This document shows positions 1 to 8,221 of a stretch of DNA of 41,153 bases, one piece after another. This stretch comes from an uncultured Faecalibacterium sp. (lineage in GTDB: Bacteria > Bacillota > Clostridia > Oscillospirales > Ruminococcaceae). Position numbers and translations under genes: made by a program. Under the pieces are notes generated by a model that saw only the letters and a program-made list of their open reading frames with translations, was not told where the DNA came from and did no database searches. The stretch spans positions 1 through 41,153 of the forward strand of contig CAKTGS010000007.1 of the NCBI GenBank assembly GCA_934561485.1, given 5' to 3'. Every line of letters starts with the position of its first letter. Position 1 is the first letter of the stretch.

Positions 1-270
1 CCGCAGGCTGAGAAGCAGGTCAAGATCCGTCTGGCTCTGGAGGCTGTTGCCGCTGCTGAGAACATCGAGGCTTCCGAAGAGGACGTCACCGCTGAGATCA
101 AGCGCATTGCCGACCAGTACAAGATGGAAGAGGACAAGGTCCGCGAGCTCGTCAATGTGGACGATGTGAAGAAGGACCTGGCCATCAACAAGGCCATCGA
201 CTTCATCAAGAGCCACGCAAATGTTGTGGAAAAGGCTGCAGAGGCCGAGAAGGCAGCAGACGCTGAGTAA
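1..270 (+). CDS. tig: Trigger factor, C-terminal part (partial)
   Basis: The first 89 codons of the window are open from base 1 and end at TAA 268-270; the 5' end lies outside the window. The translation is acidic and helical (PQAEKQVKIRLALEAV at the start, IDFIKSHANVVEKAAEAEKA near the end). It resembles the C-terminal chaperone arm of trigger factor, the ribosome-bound peptidyl-prolyl isomerase that meets nascent chains at the exit tunnel. The order tig-clpP-clpX is the classic bacterial arrangement and strengthens the call. The PPIase and ribosome-binding domains are not in view. The alternative, an unrelated coiled-coil protein, is unlikely in this context. Confidence 0.9.
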   Translation, partial: PQAEKQVKIRLALEAVAAAENIEASEEDVTAEIKRIADQYKMEEDKVRELVNVDDVKKDLAINKAIDFIKSHANVVEKAAEAEKAADAE

Positions 271-329
271 TTTGCGCCCGGCCTTGTAAAACGTGCGGCG
301 CGCCGTGCGTTTCCAATTCAAAGGTTGTA

Positions 330-381
330 AAAATTGACCGATACGGCAGATCCGGAAAGGGCATCCGTATCGGTCAATTTT
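330..381 (+). terminator. Perfect inverted repeat between tig and clpP
   Basis: Two perfect 17-nt arms (330-346 and 365-381; left arm AAAATTGACCGATACGG) flank an 18-nt loop. The right arm ends in AATTTT, so it could act as an intrinsic terminator or attenuator after tig. No long U tract follows the stem. It sits 21 nt upstream of the clpP ribosome site, and no separate clpP promoter was found between them. Confidence 0.6.
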
Positions 382-415
382 GCAAATACAAAATCCATTC
401 CAGGAGGCGAACTTT

Positions 416-1015
416 ATGAGTTTTGTTCCTTACGTTGTGGAACAGTCTGCACACGGCGAGCGTTCTTACGATATTTTTTCCCGTCTGCTGAATGATCGCA
501 TCATTGTTCTGAGCGAGGATGTCAACGATACCACGGCAAGCCTTGTTGTGGCACAGCTGCTGTATCTGGAAGGGCAGGACCCGGACAAGGACATCAGCCT
601 GTATATCAACAGCCCCGGCGGCTCTATCAGCGCCGGCATGGCCATCCACGATACCATGCGGTATATCAAGTGCGATGTTTCCACCATCTGCATGGGCATG
701 GCAGCTTCCATGGGTGCATTTCTGCTGGCAAGCGGCACCAAGGGCAAGCGTTTTGCACTGCCCAATGCCGAGATCATGATCCACCAGCCGCTGATCGCAG
801 GCGGCCAGGGCGGCGGCCTGTCCGGCCAGACCACGGATATCAAGATCCATGCCGAGCACATGGTGTATATCCGCGATAAAATGAACCGTATGCTCAGCGA
901 ATACACTGGCCAGCCGCTGGAAAAGCTGCAGCTGGATACCGAGCGCGACAACTATATGTCGGCACAGCAGGCTAAGGAATACGGCCTGATTGATGAGGTC
1001 ATTGCACACCGCTGA
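416..1015 (+). CDS. clpP: ATP-dependent Clp protease, proteolytic subunit
   Basis: 199 aa. ClpP is the cytoplasmic serine protease that forms a tetradecameric chamber fed by ClpX, encoded just downstream. The catalytic residues are Ser98 (GMAASMGAF), His123 (IMIHQP) and, by alignment with the Staphylococcus protein, Asp178 (ERDNY). The ATG at 416 is chosen because GGAGGCG lies at 403-409; an in-frame TTG at 380 would fall inside the upstream hairpin and lacks a ribosome site. The stretch after His123 ([18 protein letters not shown]) is about six residues longer than in Staphylococcus or Bacillus ClpP, in the handle region that joins the two heptamer rings. It is 40 bp upstream of clpX. Confidence 0.97.
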   Translation: MSFVPYVVEQSAHGERSYDIFSRLLNDRIIVLSEDVNDTTASLVVAQLLYLEGQDPDKDISLYINSPGGSISAGMAIHDTMRYIKCDVSTICMGMAASMGAFLLASGTKGKRFALPNAEIMIHQPLIAGGQGGGLSGQTTDIKIHAEHMVYIRDKMNRMLSEYTGQPLEKLQLDTERDNYMSAQQAKEYGLIDEVIAHR

Positions 1016-1055
1016 GCCACTGACACCAATTTACCCAGGATAAGGAAAAACAGCT

Positions 1056-2384
1056 ATGGCAAATAACAATTCCGGCAGAGATAAAAACGAAAAGGATCTG
1101 GTCTGCAGCTTCTGTGGAAAGCATCAGGACGAAGTGGAGCGCATGATCATTGGCCCCGGCGTCAACATCTGCAGCGAGTGCATCGGCCTGTGCCACGATC
1201 TGCTTTCCGACAAGTCGGATCATCCGGGCAGCAGCCACCCGCCGCGCGCAGGTGCGGGCCGCGGCCGCAGCCTGCAGGCCGCCGGGGATCTGAACATCAA
1301 CATCCTGACCCCGGCCGAGATCAAGGACGGCCTGGACCAGTATGTGGTCGGGCAGGACGAGGCCAAGCGCGTACTGGCCGTTTCGGTTTACAATCACTAC
1401 AAGCGCATCCTGAGCGGCAAGGGCGGCGATGTGGAACTGCAGAAGTCCAATGTGCTGCTGCTTGGTCCTTCCGGCGTGGGCAAGACCCTGCTGGCCCAGA
1501 CCCTGGCCAAGATGCTGGGGGTGCCCTTCGCCATTGCAGATGCCACCACCCTGACCGAGGCCGGTTACGTGGGCGAGGATGTGGAAAACATTCTGCTCAA
1601 GCTGATCCAGGCAGCGGACTTTGATGTGCAGAAGGCACAGGTGGGCATCATCTATATTGATGAGATCGACAAGATCACCCGCAAGAGCGAGAACCCCTCC
1701 ATTACCCGCGATGTGGGCGGCGAGGGCGTGCAGCAGGCACTGCTGAAGATCCTGGAAGGCACTGTGAGCAATGTGCCCCCGCAGGGCGGACGCAAGCATC
1801 CGCAGCAGGAGTTCATCCAGATCGACACCACCAACATCCTGTTCATCTGCGGCGGCGCTTTTGACGGCCTGGATAAATACATCCTGCGCCGCACCGACAA
1901 ATCCGCACTGGGCTTTGGCAGTGCACTGAAGGACAACTCCAGCGAAGCAGAAAAGGCTCTGCTGCGTCAGGTGGAGCCGCACGACCTGGTCAAGTTCGGT
2001 CTGATCCCGGAACTGATCGGCCGTCTGCCGGTCATCACCGTGCTGGATGATCTGGACGAGGATTCTTTGGTCCGCGTGCTCAAGGAGCCGCGCAACAGCC
2101 TGGTCAAACAGTACAAGGAACTGCTGGGCATGGACAATGTGGAACTGAACTTTACGGAGGAAGCTCTGCACGCCATTGCTCGCAAGACCATTGAGCGCAA
2201 AACCGGTGCCCGCGGCCTGCGCAGCGTGATGGAAAGCATTCTGCTGCCCATCATGTACGAAGTGCCCACCGATGCCACCATCATCCGCGTAACGGTGGAT
2301 GAGGATACCGTGAACGGCGGCGAGGCGCACCTGGAATACGGCGCCGTGCGCAAGCGTTACAAGAATCAGGTCGCTCTGAGCTGA
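1056..2384 (+). CDS. clpX: ClpX, ATPase/unfoldase subunit of ClpXP
   Basis: 442 aa, the usual length. ClpX unfolds substrates and threads them into ClpP. The N-terminal zinc-binding domain has Cys17, Cys20, Cys39 and Cys42. A Ser/Pro/Arg/Gly-rich linker follows (about 55-75). The AAA+ core has Walker A GPSGVGKT (137-144), pore loop GYVG (170-173), Walker B IIYIDEID (198-205), an RKH pore loop (246-248) and sensor 2 GARGLRS (384-390). The ClpP-docking tripeptide is LGF (285-287) rather than the common IGF. Start ATG 1056 follows AAGGAAA. It probably forms an operon with clpP and is closed by the terminator at 2411. Confidence 0.98.
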   Translation: MANNNSGRDKNEKDLVCSFCGKHQDEVERMIIGPGVNICSECIGLCHDLLSDKSDHPGSSHPPRAGAGRGRSLQAAGDLNINILTPAEIKDGLDQYVVGQDEAKRVLAVSVYNHYKRILSGKGGDVELQKSNVLLLGPSGVGKTLLAQTLAKMLGVPFAIADATTLTEAGYVGEDVENILLKLIQAADFDVQKAQVGIIYIDEIDKITRKSENPSITRDVGGEGVQQALLKILEGTVSNVPPQGGRKHPQQEFIQIDTTNILFICGGAFDGLDKYILRRTDKSALGFGSALKDNSSEAEKALLRQVEPHDLVKFGLIPELIGRLPVITVLDDLDEDSLVRVLKEPRNSLVKQYKELLGMDNVELNFTEEALHAIARKTIERKTGARGLRSVMESILLPIMYEVPTDATIIRVTVDEDTVNGGEAHLEYGAVRKRYKNQVALS

Positions 2385-2410
2385 CGATTTTTCGTACAGC
2401 AGGGGAGCGC

Positions 2411-2456
2411 AAGGCCCTGTTTCAAAAGCTTTTTGCTTTTGGCAGGGCTTTTTGTT
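2411..2456 (+). terminator. Intrinsic terminator after clpX
   Basis: Outer stem GGCCCTG/CAGGGC and inner stem CAAAAGC/GCTTTTG around a short T-rich loop, followed by CTTTTTG and further T residues. It is correctly placed 27 bp after the clpX stop. Confidence 0.85.
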
Positions 2457-2465
2457 TTATTATTC

Positions 2466-2494
2466 TTGTTTCCGGGGGCAAAATGAGCTATAAT
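2466..2494 (+). promoter_or_regulatory. Promoter of the aspartate aminotransferase gene
   Basis: TTGTTT (2466-2471), a 17-nt spacer, then a perfect TATAAT (2489-2494). It lies just after the clpX terminator and about 108 nt before the aminotransferase start, so the leader is roughly 100 nt. Confidence 0.75.
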
Positions 2495-2504
2495 ATTAAA
2501 GTCT

Positions 2505-2558
2505 GGAATCGGTGCGGGGTACGCTCCCTGGCAGGAATGCTCCGCAAGGCACCGTTCC
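2505..2558 (+). promoter_or_regulatory. Stable hairpin in the aminotransferase 5' leader
   Basis: GGAA plus CGGTGC (from 2505, with a one-base bulge) pair with GCACCG and TTCC (2549-2558). GGGG can extend the stem by pairing with CTCC inside the loop. The element begins about four bases after the expected transcription start. It does not match a riboswitch I recognise, and no T-box sequence is present. It may stabilise the transcript or regulate translation. Confidence 0.45.
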
Positions 2559-2602
2559 GGTACAATGGGTAACAGGAAGTACGATAAAGGAGTGTGTTTT
2601 CA

Positions 2603-3883
2603 ATGGCAAATTATCTTGCAATGAATCATGCGGAACTCACTGCCGAAAAGGCAGCGCTCGAAGCTGAGTACAAAAAATTTCAGGCCAAGGGCCTCAAGCT
2701 GAACATGGCCCGCGGTAAGCCCGGCCCTCATCAGATGGATCTGGCTATGGACCTGCTGAAGATGACCGATTACACCACCGATGCTGGTACCGATGCTCGC
2801 AACTATGGCGAGCTGGAAGGCCTGCAGGAAGCCCGCGTGCTGTTTGCCGATGTGTTCGGCGTGCAGCCCGGTGAGGTGTTCGTGGGCGGCAATTCCAGCC
2901 TGCAGCTGATGTATAACCTGATCAACATCGGGTATGTGTTCGGCTTCCCGGAGTCGCCCTGCCCCTGGTCTCAGGTGGAAAAGCGCAAGTTCCTCTGCCC
3001 GGTGCCCGGTTACGACCGCCACTTTGCCATTACCGAGGAGTTTGGCTTTGAGCTGATCAGCGTGCCCATGACCCCCAACGGCCCGGATATGGACGTGGTG
3101 GAAAAGCTGGTGGCGGAGGATGACACCATCAAGGGCATTTGGTGCGTGCCGCAGTATTCCAACCCGGACGGCTACACCTACAGCGATGAGACCATCGAGC
3201 GCTTTGCAAAAATGAAAACGGCTGCCCCCGATTTTAAGATCTTCTGGGATGAGGCCTACATTGTCCATCACCTGACCGATGAGATCATAGAGACCCCCGT
3301 GCTGCTGAACGAGAGCAAGAAGTACGGCAACGAGGACCGTGTGTTCATGTTTACCTCCACCAGCAAGATCACCTTCCCGGGTGCCGGCGTCTCCGCCATT
3401 GCCTGCAGCGAGAACAGCATGAAGTTCATGTGCAAGCGCTTCTCGGTAATGATCATCAGCTACGACAAGATGAACCAGCTGCGCCACGTGCGCTTCCTGA
3501 AGAACAAGGAAGGCGTGCTGGCCCACATGGCAAAGCACCGCCGCCGCCTGGTGCCCTGCTTTGACGCAGTCAAGACGGCCTTCAAGAACAACCTGACCCC
3601 CTGCGGTAACATTGCCCACTGGACCAACCCCAAGGGCGGCTACTTCATCAGTCTGTACGTGATGCCCGGCTGCGCTAAGCGCGTGGCAGGCCTGTGCAAG
3701 GACGCCGGCCTGACCCTGACCGGTGCCGGTTCCGCTTACCCCTACCACAAGGACCCCGAGGATTCGCACCTGCGCATTGCTCCCACGTACCCCAGTCTGG
3801 ACGAAGTGGAAACTGCATCCGAGCTGCTGTGCGTCTGTGTGCGCCTGGCTGTAGTGGAAAAGCTGCTGGCTGAAAAAGAGTAA
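2603..3883 (+). CDS. Aspartate aminotransferase, type Ic (PF12897-like)
   Basis: 426 aa, fold-type I PLP enzyme. The N-terminal style (GLKLNMARGKPGPHQMDLA) and overall layout fit the type-Ic aspartate aminotransferase family typified by Corynebacterium glutamicum AspT, which interconverts aspartate/2-oxoglutarate and oxaloacetate/glutamate. Visible PLP-site features are Asn187-Pro188 (QYSNPDGYTY), Asp216 (FWDEAY), the Schiff-base Lys255 (FTSTSKITFPGAG) and a C-terminal Arg in HLRIAPTYPS. ATG 2603 is chosen because AAAGGAG (2587-2592) is 10 nt upstream; an in-frame GTG at 2594 is too close. It is monocistronic. Its product would feed the aspartate pathway (asd, dapA, dapB at 34.7-37.6 kb). Substrate is inferred from family only. 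Confidence 0.85.
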   Translation: MANYLAMNHAELTAEKAALEAEYKKFQAKGLKLNMARGKPGPHQMDLAMDLLKMTDYTTDAGTDARNYGELEGLQEARVLFADVFGVQPGEVFVGGNSSLQLMYNLINIGYVFGFPESPCPWSQVEKRKFLCPVPGYDRHFAITEEFGFELISVPMTPNGPDMDVVEKLVAEDDTIKGIWCVPQYSNPDGYTYSDETIERFAKMKTAAPDFKIFWDEAYIVHHLTDEIIETPVLLNESKKYGNEDRVFMFTSTSKITFPGAGVSAIACSENSMKFMCKRFSVMIISYDKMNQLRHVRFLKNKEGVLAHMAKHRRRLVPCFDAVKTAFKNNLTPCGNIAHWTNPKGGYFISLYVMPGCAKRVAGLCKDAGLTLTGAGSAYPYHKDPEDSHLRIAPTYPSLDEVETASELLCVCVRLAVVEKLLAEKE

Positions 3884-4220
3884 ATTCTAAGTTTTTATCT
3901 CCTCTGTGCGGCCCTCAGAAACTGTTTTTGTAAGCAGGGTGCGCCGAATGGCGAGTGCTTTTGTCAACAGACAAGGCGATTTCATGTAGCAATCTTGACG
4001 GATTGCAAAAGAAAGCAACGCGGTATGTTGGCAAAAAAAGCTGTTCGGGCGGTGTGCAATGCTTGTAAAAACGGCTTCTCAGGGGGCCGTCAGGGGAGTT
4101 TTGTCGCAGGAAGGCCGGCATGACGGCTGACTTGTGAAAAATAAAACCGTCTGTGTGCGGTTCTTAACACAAAACGGGCTGCGGGCTGTGAGCCGCAGCT
4201 TTTGGAGGTTCCCTGATTTT
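3884..4220 (+). other. Gene-free gap before secDF
   Basis: 337 bp. I see no convincing ORF, RNA gene or promoter pair. Small potential hairpins are present: TTGTC/GACAA at 3961-3974, GCAATC/GATTGC at 3989-4006, and GCCGTCA/TGACGGC at 4086 and 4121. A stronger one just before the secDF ribosome site is listed separately. No bacterial SRP RNA or known riboswitch core was recognised. Confidence 0.5.
4178..4199 (+). promoter_or_regulatory. Hairpin abutting the secDF ribosome site
   Basis: GCTGCGG (4178-4184) and CCGCAGC (4193-4199) form a 7-bp GC-rich stem with an 8-nt loop. It is followed at once by TTTT and then GGAGG (4204-4208), the ribosome site of secDF. It could be a weak attenuator or a translation-control element. 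Confidence 0.4.
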
Positions 4221-6563
4221 ATGAAAACAAAAGGCAAAGCATGGCAACTGGTCGTTACCGTATTGCTCATCCTTGCGTTTGTATACACCGCCTTTTTTGG
4301 TGTATCCGCAAAGTATGGCGATGTGACCACCACCTACATCAAGGGTGCAAAGGATATCCGCTTTGGTGTGGATATCAAGGGCGGCGTCAACGTCACCTTT
4401 GTGCCCTCGGATGATTACGATGCAACCGAAGAGCAGCTGGAGGCGGCACAGCTCGTGATCGAGAACCGCCTGGTCGCATTGAATGTGACCGACTATGAAC
4501 TGTATGTGGATTCCAGCTCCGACAGCCTGATCCTGGAGTTTCCGTGGCAGTCCGGCGAAACAGACTTTGACCCGGAAGCTGCCATTGAAGAGATCGGCAC
4601 CACCGCTTACCTGACCTTCCGCGAGGGCAGCAGCGCCGATGGAGACCTGATCCTGGACGGTTCCATGATCGAGAGCGCAGCTGCCCAGTACGGCCCGGTG
4701 AGCAGCGGCGGGGCTTCGGAATATTACGTATCTCTGAAGTTTACCGAGGAAGGTGCCAAGGCCTTTGGCGAGGCAACCACCAAGCTGGCATCCTCCAACG
4801 GCACCATCAGCATCTGGCTGGATGACGAGAACGTCAGCACCGCAACGGTTAACACGGCCATTACGGATGGGCAGGCCATCATCACCAGCTCGGCAGCCAA
4901 CCCCTTTACGCAGGATGTTGTGGTCAAAATGGCACGCCAGATCAACTCCGGTGCGCTGCCCTTTGCCCTCAAGGTGGACAGCTACTCCACCGTCAGCCCC
5001 AGCCTGGGCGAAAACAGCCTGAGCGCCATGGTGCTGGCCGGTCTGATCGCCTTTGCACTGATTGTAGTGTTCATGACGGTTCTGTACCGGCTGCCGGGCT
5101 TCCTGGCCTGCATTGCACTGGCCGGACAGGTGGCTGCAACCCTGGCCTTTGTTTCCGGTTACTTCCCGGTGTTTGAGAGCTTTACGCTGACCCTGCCCGG
5201 CATTGCCGGTATTATCCTGGCCATCGGCATGGGTGTGGACGCCAACGTCATCACCGCCGAGCGTATCAAGGAAGAACTGAAAAACGGCAAGTCTCTGGAC
5301 GGTGCGCTCAAGAGCGGCTTTGCCCGCGGCCTGACCCCCATCATTGACGGCAATGTGACCATCGTCATCGTGGCCATTGTGCTGATGGGTGCATTCGGCC
5401 CCTCGGACGGTTTGTTTGCCAAGGCACTGCATTTTGTGTTCTTTGCCTTTGGCCCCTCCACCGCCGGCACCATTTATGCCTTTGGCTATACGCTGCTTAC
5501 CGGCGTGCTGCTGAACTTTGTGTTTGGTGTGTTTGCTACCCGTGTAATGATCCGCGGTGCAGCTTCCATCAAGGTTCTGCGCAATCCCTGGCTGTACGGC
5601 GCTGCCAAGCTGGGCAAGGACGAGACGGAGAAGAAGCAGGTTGATTTTGTGGCCCTGCGCAAACGCTTTATGGCTTTTTCTGCCTGCCTGATGGCGGCCA
5701 TTGTGCTGTGCGCCGTGGTGCTGGGCGTCCATCTGGACACCGAGTTTACAGGCGGTGCCATGATCACCCTGCGCTATGAAAACAGCTTTGACCTGGCTGC
5801 TGTGCAGAAAACGGTTTCCACGGCACTGGGCAACACCGGCCTGACCCTGCAGACCGGCGAAAATGTCGCCACCGGGGATCAGACCCTGAAGATCTCCATG
5901 CCCGGCACAGAGACTGTGACCACCGATCAGGTGCAGTCGCTGCTGGACTCCCTGAACGAGACCTACCCGGATAATGATTTTGCACAGCTGTCCCTGAGCA
6001 ATGTCAGCGCCGCCATGGGCACCAAGTTCCTGCAGAAGAGCCTGGTTGCTGTGGTGTTTGCACTGGTGCTGATCCTGCTGTACATTGCCCTGCGCTTCAA
6101 GAACATCGGCGGCCTGACCGGCGGCATGATGGCCGTGCTGGCACTGGTCAACGACCTGATGGTGGTGTTTGGCACCTTTGTGCTGCTGCGCAGCCCGCTG
6201 GACGGCAACTTCATTGCTGCTATGCTCACCATTCTGGGCTATTCCATCAACGATACCGTGGTCGTGTACGACCGTATCCGCGAGAACAGCACCCTGATGG
6301 GCAAAAAAGTGCCCTTTGAGGATGTGGTGAACCGCTCGGTCAACCAGTCTGCACGCCGCACCTTGATCACCACCATTACCACGGTGATGGCCCTGGGCGT
6401 GATGTGCATTGTGGCAAAGCTCTACGGCCTGGACAGCATCTTTACCTTCGCCTTCCCGCTGATGATGGGTATGATCAGCGGTGTGTACACCTCGCTGTGC
6501 ATTTCCACTTCCGCCTGGATGCTGTGGAGCGAGCGGAAGCCCAAGAGCAAGATCAACAAGTAA
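4221..6563 (+). CDS. secDF: SecD-SecF fusion, protein-export membrane protein
   Basis: 780 aa. One polypeptide carries both SecD and SecF, the proton-driven RND-type partners of SecYEG that pull preproteins out of the membrane. A first membrane helix (WQLVVTVLLILAFVYTAFFG) is followed by the SecD motif DIKGGVNVTF and an extracytoplasmic domain. Then come the SecD membrane block (GENSLSAMVLAGLIAF on, with GIILAIGMGVDANVI), a second leading helix and the SecF part (DTEFTGGAMITLRY, then YSINDTVVVYDRIRE). Fusions are usual in Bacillus and many clostridia. ATG 4221 follows GGAGG by 12 nt; upstream in-frame GTG 4134 would add a non-SecD leader. The call is firm; start position moderately so. Confidence 0.95.
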   Translation: MKTKGKAWQLVVTVLLILAFVYTAFFGVSAKYGDVTTTYIKGAKDIRFGVDIKGGVNVTFVPSDDYDATEEQLEAAQLVIENRLVALNVTDYELYVDSSSDSLILEFPWQSGETDFDPEAAIEEIGTTAYLTFREGSSADGDLILDGSMIESAAAQYGPVSSGGASEYYVSLKFTEEGAKAFGEATTKLASSNGTISIWLDDENVSTATVNTAITDGQAIITSSAANPFTQDVVVKMARQINSGALPFALKVDSYSTVSPSLGENSLSAMVLAGLIAFALIVVFMTVLYRLPGFLACIALAGQVAATLAFVSGYFPVFESFTLTLPGIAGIILAIGMGVDANVITAERIKEELKNGKSLDGALKSGFARGLTPIIDGNVTIVIVAIVLMGAFGPSDGLFAKALHFVFFAFGPSTAGTIYAFGYTLLTGVLLNFVFGVFATRVMIRGAASIKVLRNPWLYGAAKLGKDETEKKQVDFVALRKRFMAFSACLMAAIVLCAVVLGVHLDTEFTGGAMITLRYENSFDLAAVQKTVSTALGNTGLTLQTGENVATGDQTLKISMPGTETVTTDQVQSLLDSLNETYPDNDFAQLSLSNVSAAMGTKFLQKSLVAVVFALVLILLYIALRFKNIGGLTGGMMAVLALVNDLMVVFGTFVLLRSPLDGNFIAAMLTILGYSINDTVVVYDRIRENSTLMGKKVPFEDVVNRSVNQSARRTLITTITTVMALGVMCIVAKLYGLDSIFTFAFPLMMGMISGVYTSLCISTSAWMLWSERKPKSKINK

Positions 6564-6593
6564 ATTCCCGGAGAATATCAGGAGGAACAGAAC

Positions 6594-7061
6594 ATGAAAT
6601 GTCCCTATTGCGGTGCGGAAGAATCCAAGGTGATCGACTCCCGCCCCACCGAAGACAGCGAGCGCATCCGCCGCCGCCGTGAATGCCTGAGCTGCCATAT
6701 GCGTTTTACAACGTATGAGATCGTGGAAACTGTTCCGCTTGTGGTCATTAAAAAGGACAGCTCCCGGGAACCGTTCGACCGGCAGAAGCTGCTCAACGCT
6801 ATGCTGCGCGCCTGCGCGAAGCGTCCGGTGAGCTATGAGGCCATTGACCGCGCGGTAACCAGCATTGAGCAGACCTTGCTCAGCTCCTACGATCGGGAGA
6901 TTCCCAGTGTGCGTATTGGCGAACTGACCATGCAGGAGCTGAAAAAGATTGACGAAGTGGCTTATGTCCGCTTTGCATCTGTTTACCGCCAGTTTGCCGA
7001 TGTGGAAAGCTTTTTCAATGAGCTGAAAAAGCTGATGGGCGACCGGAAGGACGACCAGTGA
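6594..7061 (+). CDS. nrdR: NrdR, transcriptional repressor of ribonucleotide reductase genes
   Basis: 155 aa, the family length. NrdR senses dATP/ATP and represses nrd operons. The N-terminal zinc ribbon has CPYC (Cys3, Cys6) and CLSC, preceded by the family motif DSRPTEDSERIRRRREC. The ATP-cone follows from about residue 46 (PLVVIKKDSSREPFDRQKLLNAMLRA). The C-terminal part (VAYVRFASVYRQF) is characteristic. The ribosome site AGGAGGAAC precedes ATG 6594. It lies 30 bp after secDF and is probably cotranscribed. The strong terminator at 7079 follows. No nrd genes or NrdR boxes were recognised in the window. Confidence 0.97.
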   Translation: MKCPYCGAEESKVIDSRPTEDSERIRRRRECLSCHMRFTTYEIVETVPLVVIKKDSSREPFDRQKLLNAMLRACAKRPVSYEAIDRAVTSIEQTLLSSYDREIPSVRIGELTMQELKKIDEVAYVRFASVYRQFADVESFFNELKKLMGDRKDDQ

Positions 7062-7078
7062 TCTGCTGATCTTGCAGT

Positions 7079-7119
7079 GTGCCGCTTCTCTGCGCAGGCA
7101 GGGAGGCGGTACTTTTTTT
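7079..7119 (+). terminator. Intrinsic terminator after nrdR
   Basis: A continuous stem runs from GTGCCGCTTCTCTG (7079 on) to CAGGGAGGCGGTAC (ending 7112), with a few G-U pairs and a CGCAGG loop. Seven T residues follow (7113-7119). It ends the secDF-nrdR unit just before the converging DUF4363 gene. Confidence 0.9.
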
Positions 7120-7122
7120 GCA

Positions 7123-7491
7123 TCAGATCAGCCGCCGGGAAAGCCATTCCAGGGTTTCTACCTGCACCTGCGCGCGGCGCAGCTCCCCGAAGGCTTCTTC
7201 CGGGGCATTCTGCTCCAGATGGCCGTCTGCAGCCCGCAGAGCGGCTTCCAGCTCCGTAAAATCCGCTGTGCGCAGCAGGTGGTTCATCCGCTCCCGCATG
7301 GAGTCGCATCGCTCGGCTCCGGCAGCCAGCGCCTGCCGCGCGGTGCGGGCATCTCCCGCACGGATGGCGTCCACGGCAATGTCCAGCTCTGCCGAGATGC
7401 TTTTGGCAAACTGCTGCACCTGATGGCTGCTGTAAAAGGACACCCCCAGCAAAACCGCCACGATCACAAGGCAGGCATAGATCCGCTTCAT
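7123..7491 (-). CDS. DUF4363-like small membrane-anchored protein
   Basis: 122 aa. An N-terminal membrane segment (MKRIYACLVIVAVLLGVSFYS) is followed by a long helical, probably extracytoplasmic region rich in Ala/Glu/Arg. The size and pattern resemble the DUF4363 family, whose function is not established. Its genes often follow DUF421 genes in spore-forming Firmicutes, as here. ATG 7491 overlaps the TGA of the DUF421 gene (ATGA) and has AAAGGAG just upstream, so this start beats the in-frame extension to 7647. The two genes are clearly translationally coupled. The family assignment rests on pattern and context, not on a search. Confidence 0.7.
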   Translation of the reverse strand: MKRIYACLVIVAVLLGVSFYSSHQVQQFAKSISAELDIAVDAIRAGDARTARQALAAGAERCDSMRERMNHLLRTADFTELEAALRAADGHLEQNAPEEAFGELRRAQVQVETLEWLSRRLI

Positions 7492-8195
7492 TGCTGCGCT
7501 CCTTTCCGGGAGCACACTTTGGAGCGGCTCTCTTTTTTCAGCAGAAAATAATCCTCTGTTTCGTTGCCGATCAGAAGCAGAATTTCCGATATCAGCAGGG
7601 TATTGGCCTGGGCAGTGCGTTCCAGCCAGGCATGGTCTTTGCCGCACCAGCGAAGGTTGTCGTCCAGCACCTGGCCGTCCAGCACAAAGGGGATGGTGGC
7701 GTTTACCTGCTGGGTGCGCAGCTGCAGGTCTGCAAGCCGAGCCGGTTCCTTTTCCGGCCGCAGTGCCACCGAGAGGGTGCCGTTTGTTTCAATAACGGCA
7801 TAGGAGACTTCCCGCGGGTCAAATACATTTTTGCCGCGCAGTGCTTCCATCAGATCGGCGGTGGTCAGGCGCAGCATCCGCAGGGCATCCTGGTCGATCT
7901 GCCCGTCCTGAATGACGGTCTTGGGCCGCCCGGAGAGAAAATTAAAAAAACACTGGCTGCGGAAGCTCAGCACTGAACCCAGCAGTTCCAGCGCCGCAAT
8001 GAGAAACAGCGGGATCAGGCTAGCTGTGACCGGAACGTCCTCCGATTCAATGGAAATGGATGCCAAGTTGGAGATGAGGATGGTGGAGACCAGCTCTTCG
8101 GGCTGCAGCTCTCCCAGCTGTCGTTTGCCCATCAGCCGCATGGCAAACAGCACACACAGGTAAATCAGAATGGTGCGGCAAATCAGAAGCTTCAA
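7488..8195 (-). CDS. DUF421/YetF-family membrane protein
   Basis: 235 aa. Three N-terminal membrane helices (about residues 5-22, 37-55 and 60-80) carry the family motif MRLMGKRQLGELQPEELVSTILISNLASI. A cytoplasmic C-terminal domain follows, with GRPKTVIQDGQID and RLTTADLMEALRGKNVFDPREVSYAVIETNGTLSV, both typical of DUF421 (YetF, YdfR, YrbG). The role is not well settled; several relatives are spore membrane proteins. The start is a TTG at 8195, because AGGAGGG lies 7 nt upstream and no ATG is suitably placed. It is transcribed away from the ger operon across a shared 81-bp gap with a sigma-G-like element. Confidence 0.85.
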   Translation of the reverse strand: MKLLICRTILIYLCVLFAMRLMGKRQLGELQPEELVSTILISNLASISIESEDVPVTASLIPLFLIAALELLGSVLSFRSQCFFNFLSGRPKTVIQDGQIDQDALRMLRLTTADLMEALRGKNVFDPREVSYAVIETNGTLSVALRPEKEPARLADLQLRTQQVNATIPFVLDGQVLDDNLRWCGKDHAWLERTAQANTLLISEILLLIGNETEDYFLLKKESRSKVCSRKGAQQ

Positions 8196-8221
8196 AACAA
8201 ATCCCTCCTGTTTTTTGGTGC

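Noticed and set aside
380..415. Upstream TTG start for clpP
   Set aside because: It lies inside the right arm of the hairpin and has no ribosome site; ATG 416 has GGAGGCG and matches the family N-terminus.
2495..2602. T-box leader before the aminotransferase
   Set aside because: No T-box bulge sequence of the AGGGTGGNACCGCG kind and no terminator before the gene.
3884..4220. SRP RNA or other structured RNA gene before secDF
   Set aside because: Only short unrelated hairpins; no conserved GGAAG/AGCA-type SRP core.
4164..6698. Very long open frame on the minus strand opposite secDF (over 800 codons); similar ones lie opposite dnaE and the ger genes
   Set aside because: They arise from codon bias in GC-rich genes. 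The opposite strand encodes clear family motifs, and the shadows are His/Gln/Ala-rich without domains or ribosome sites.
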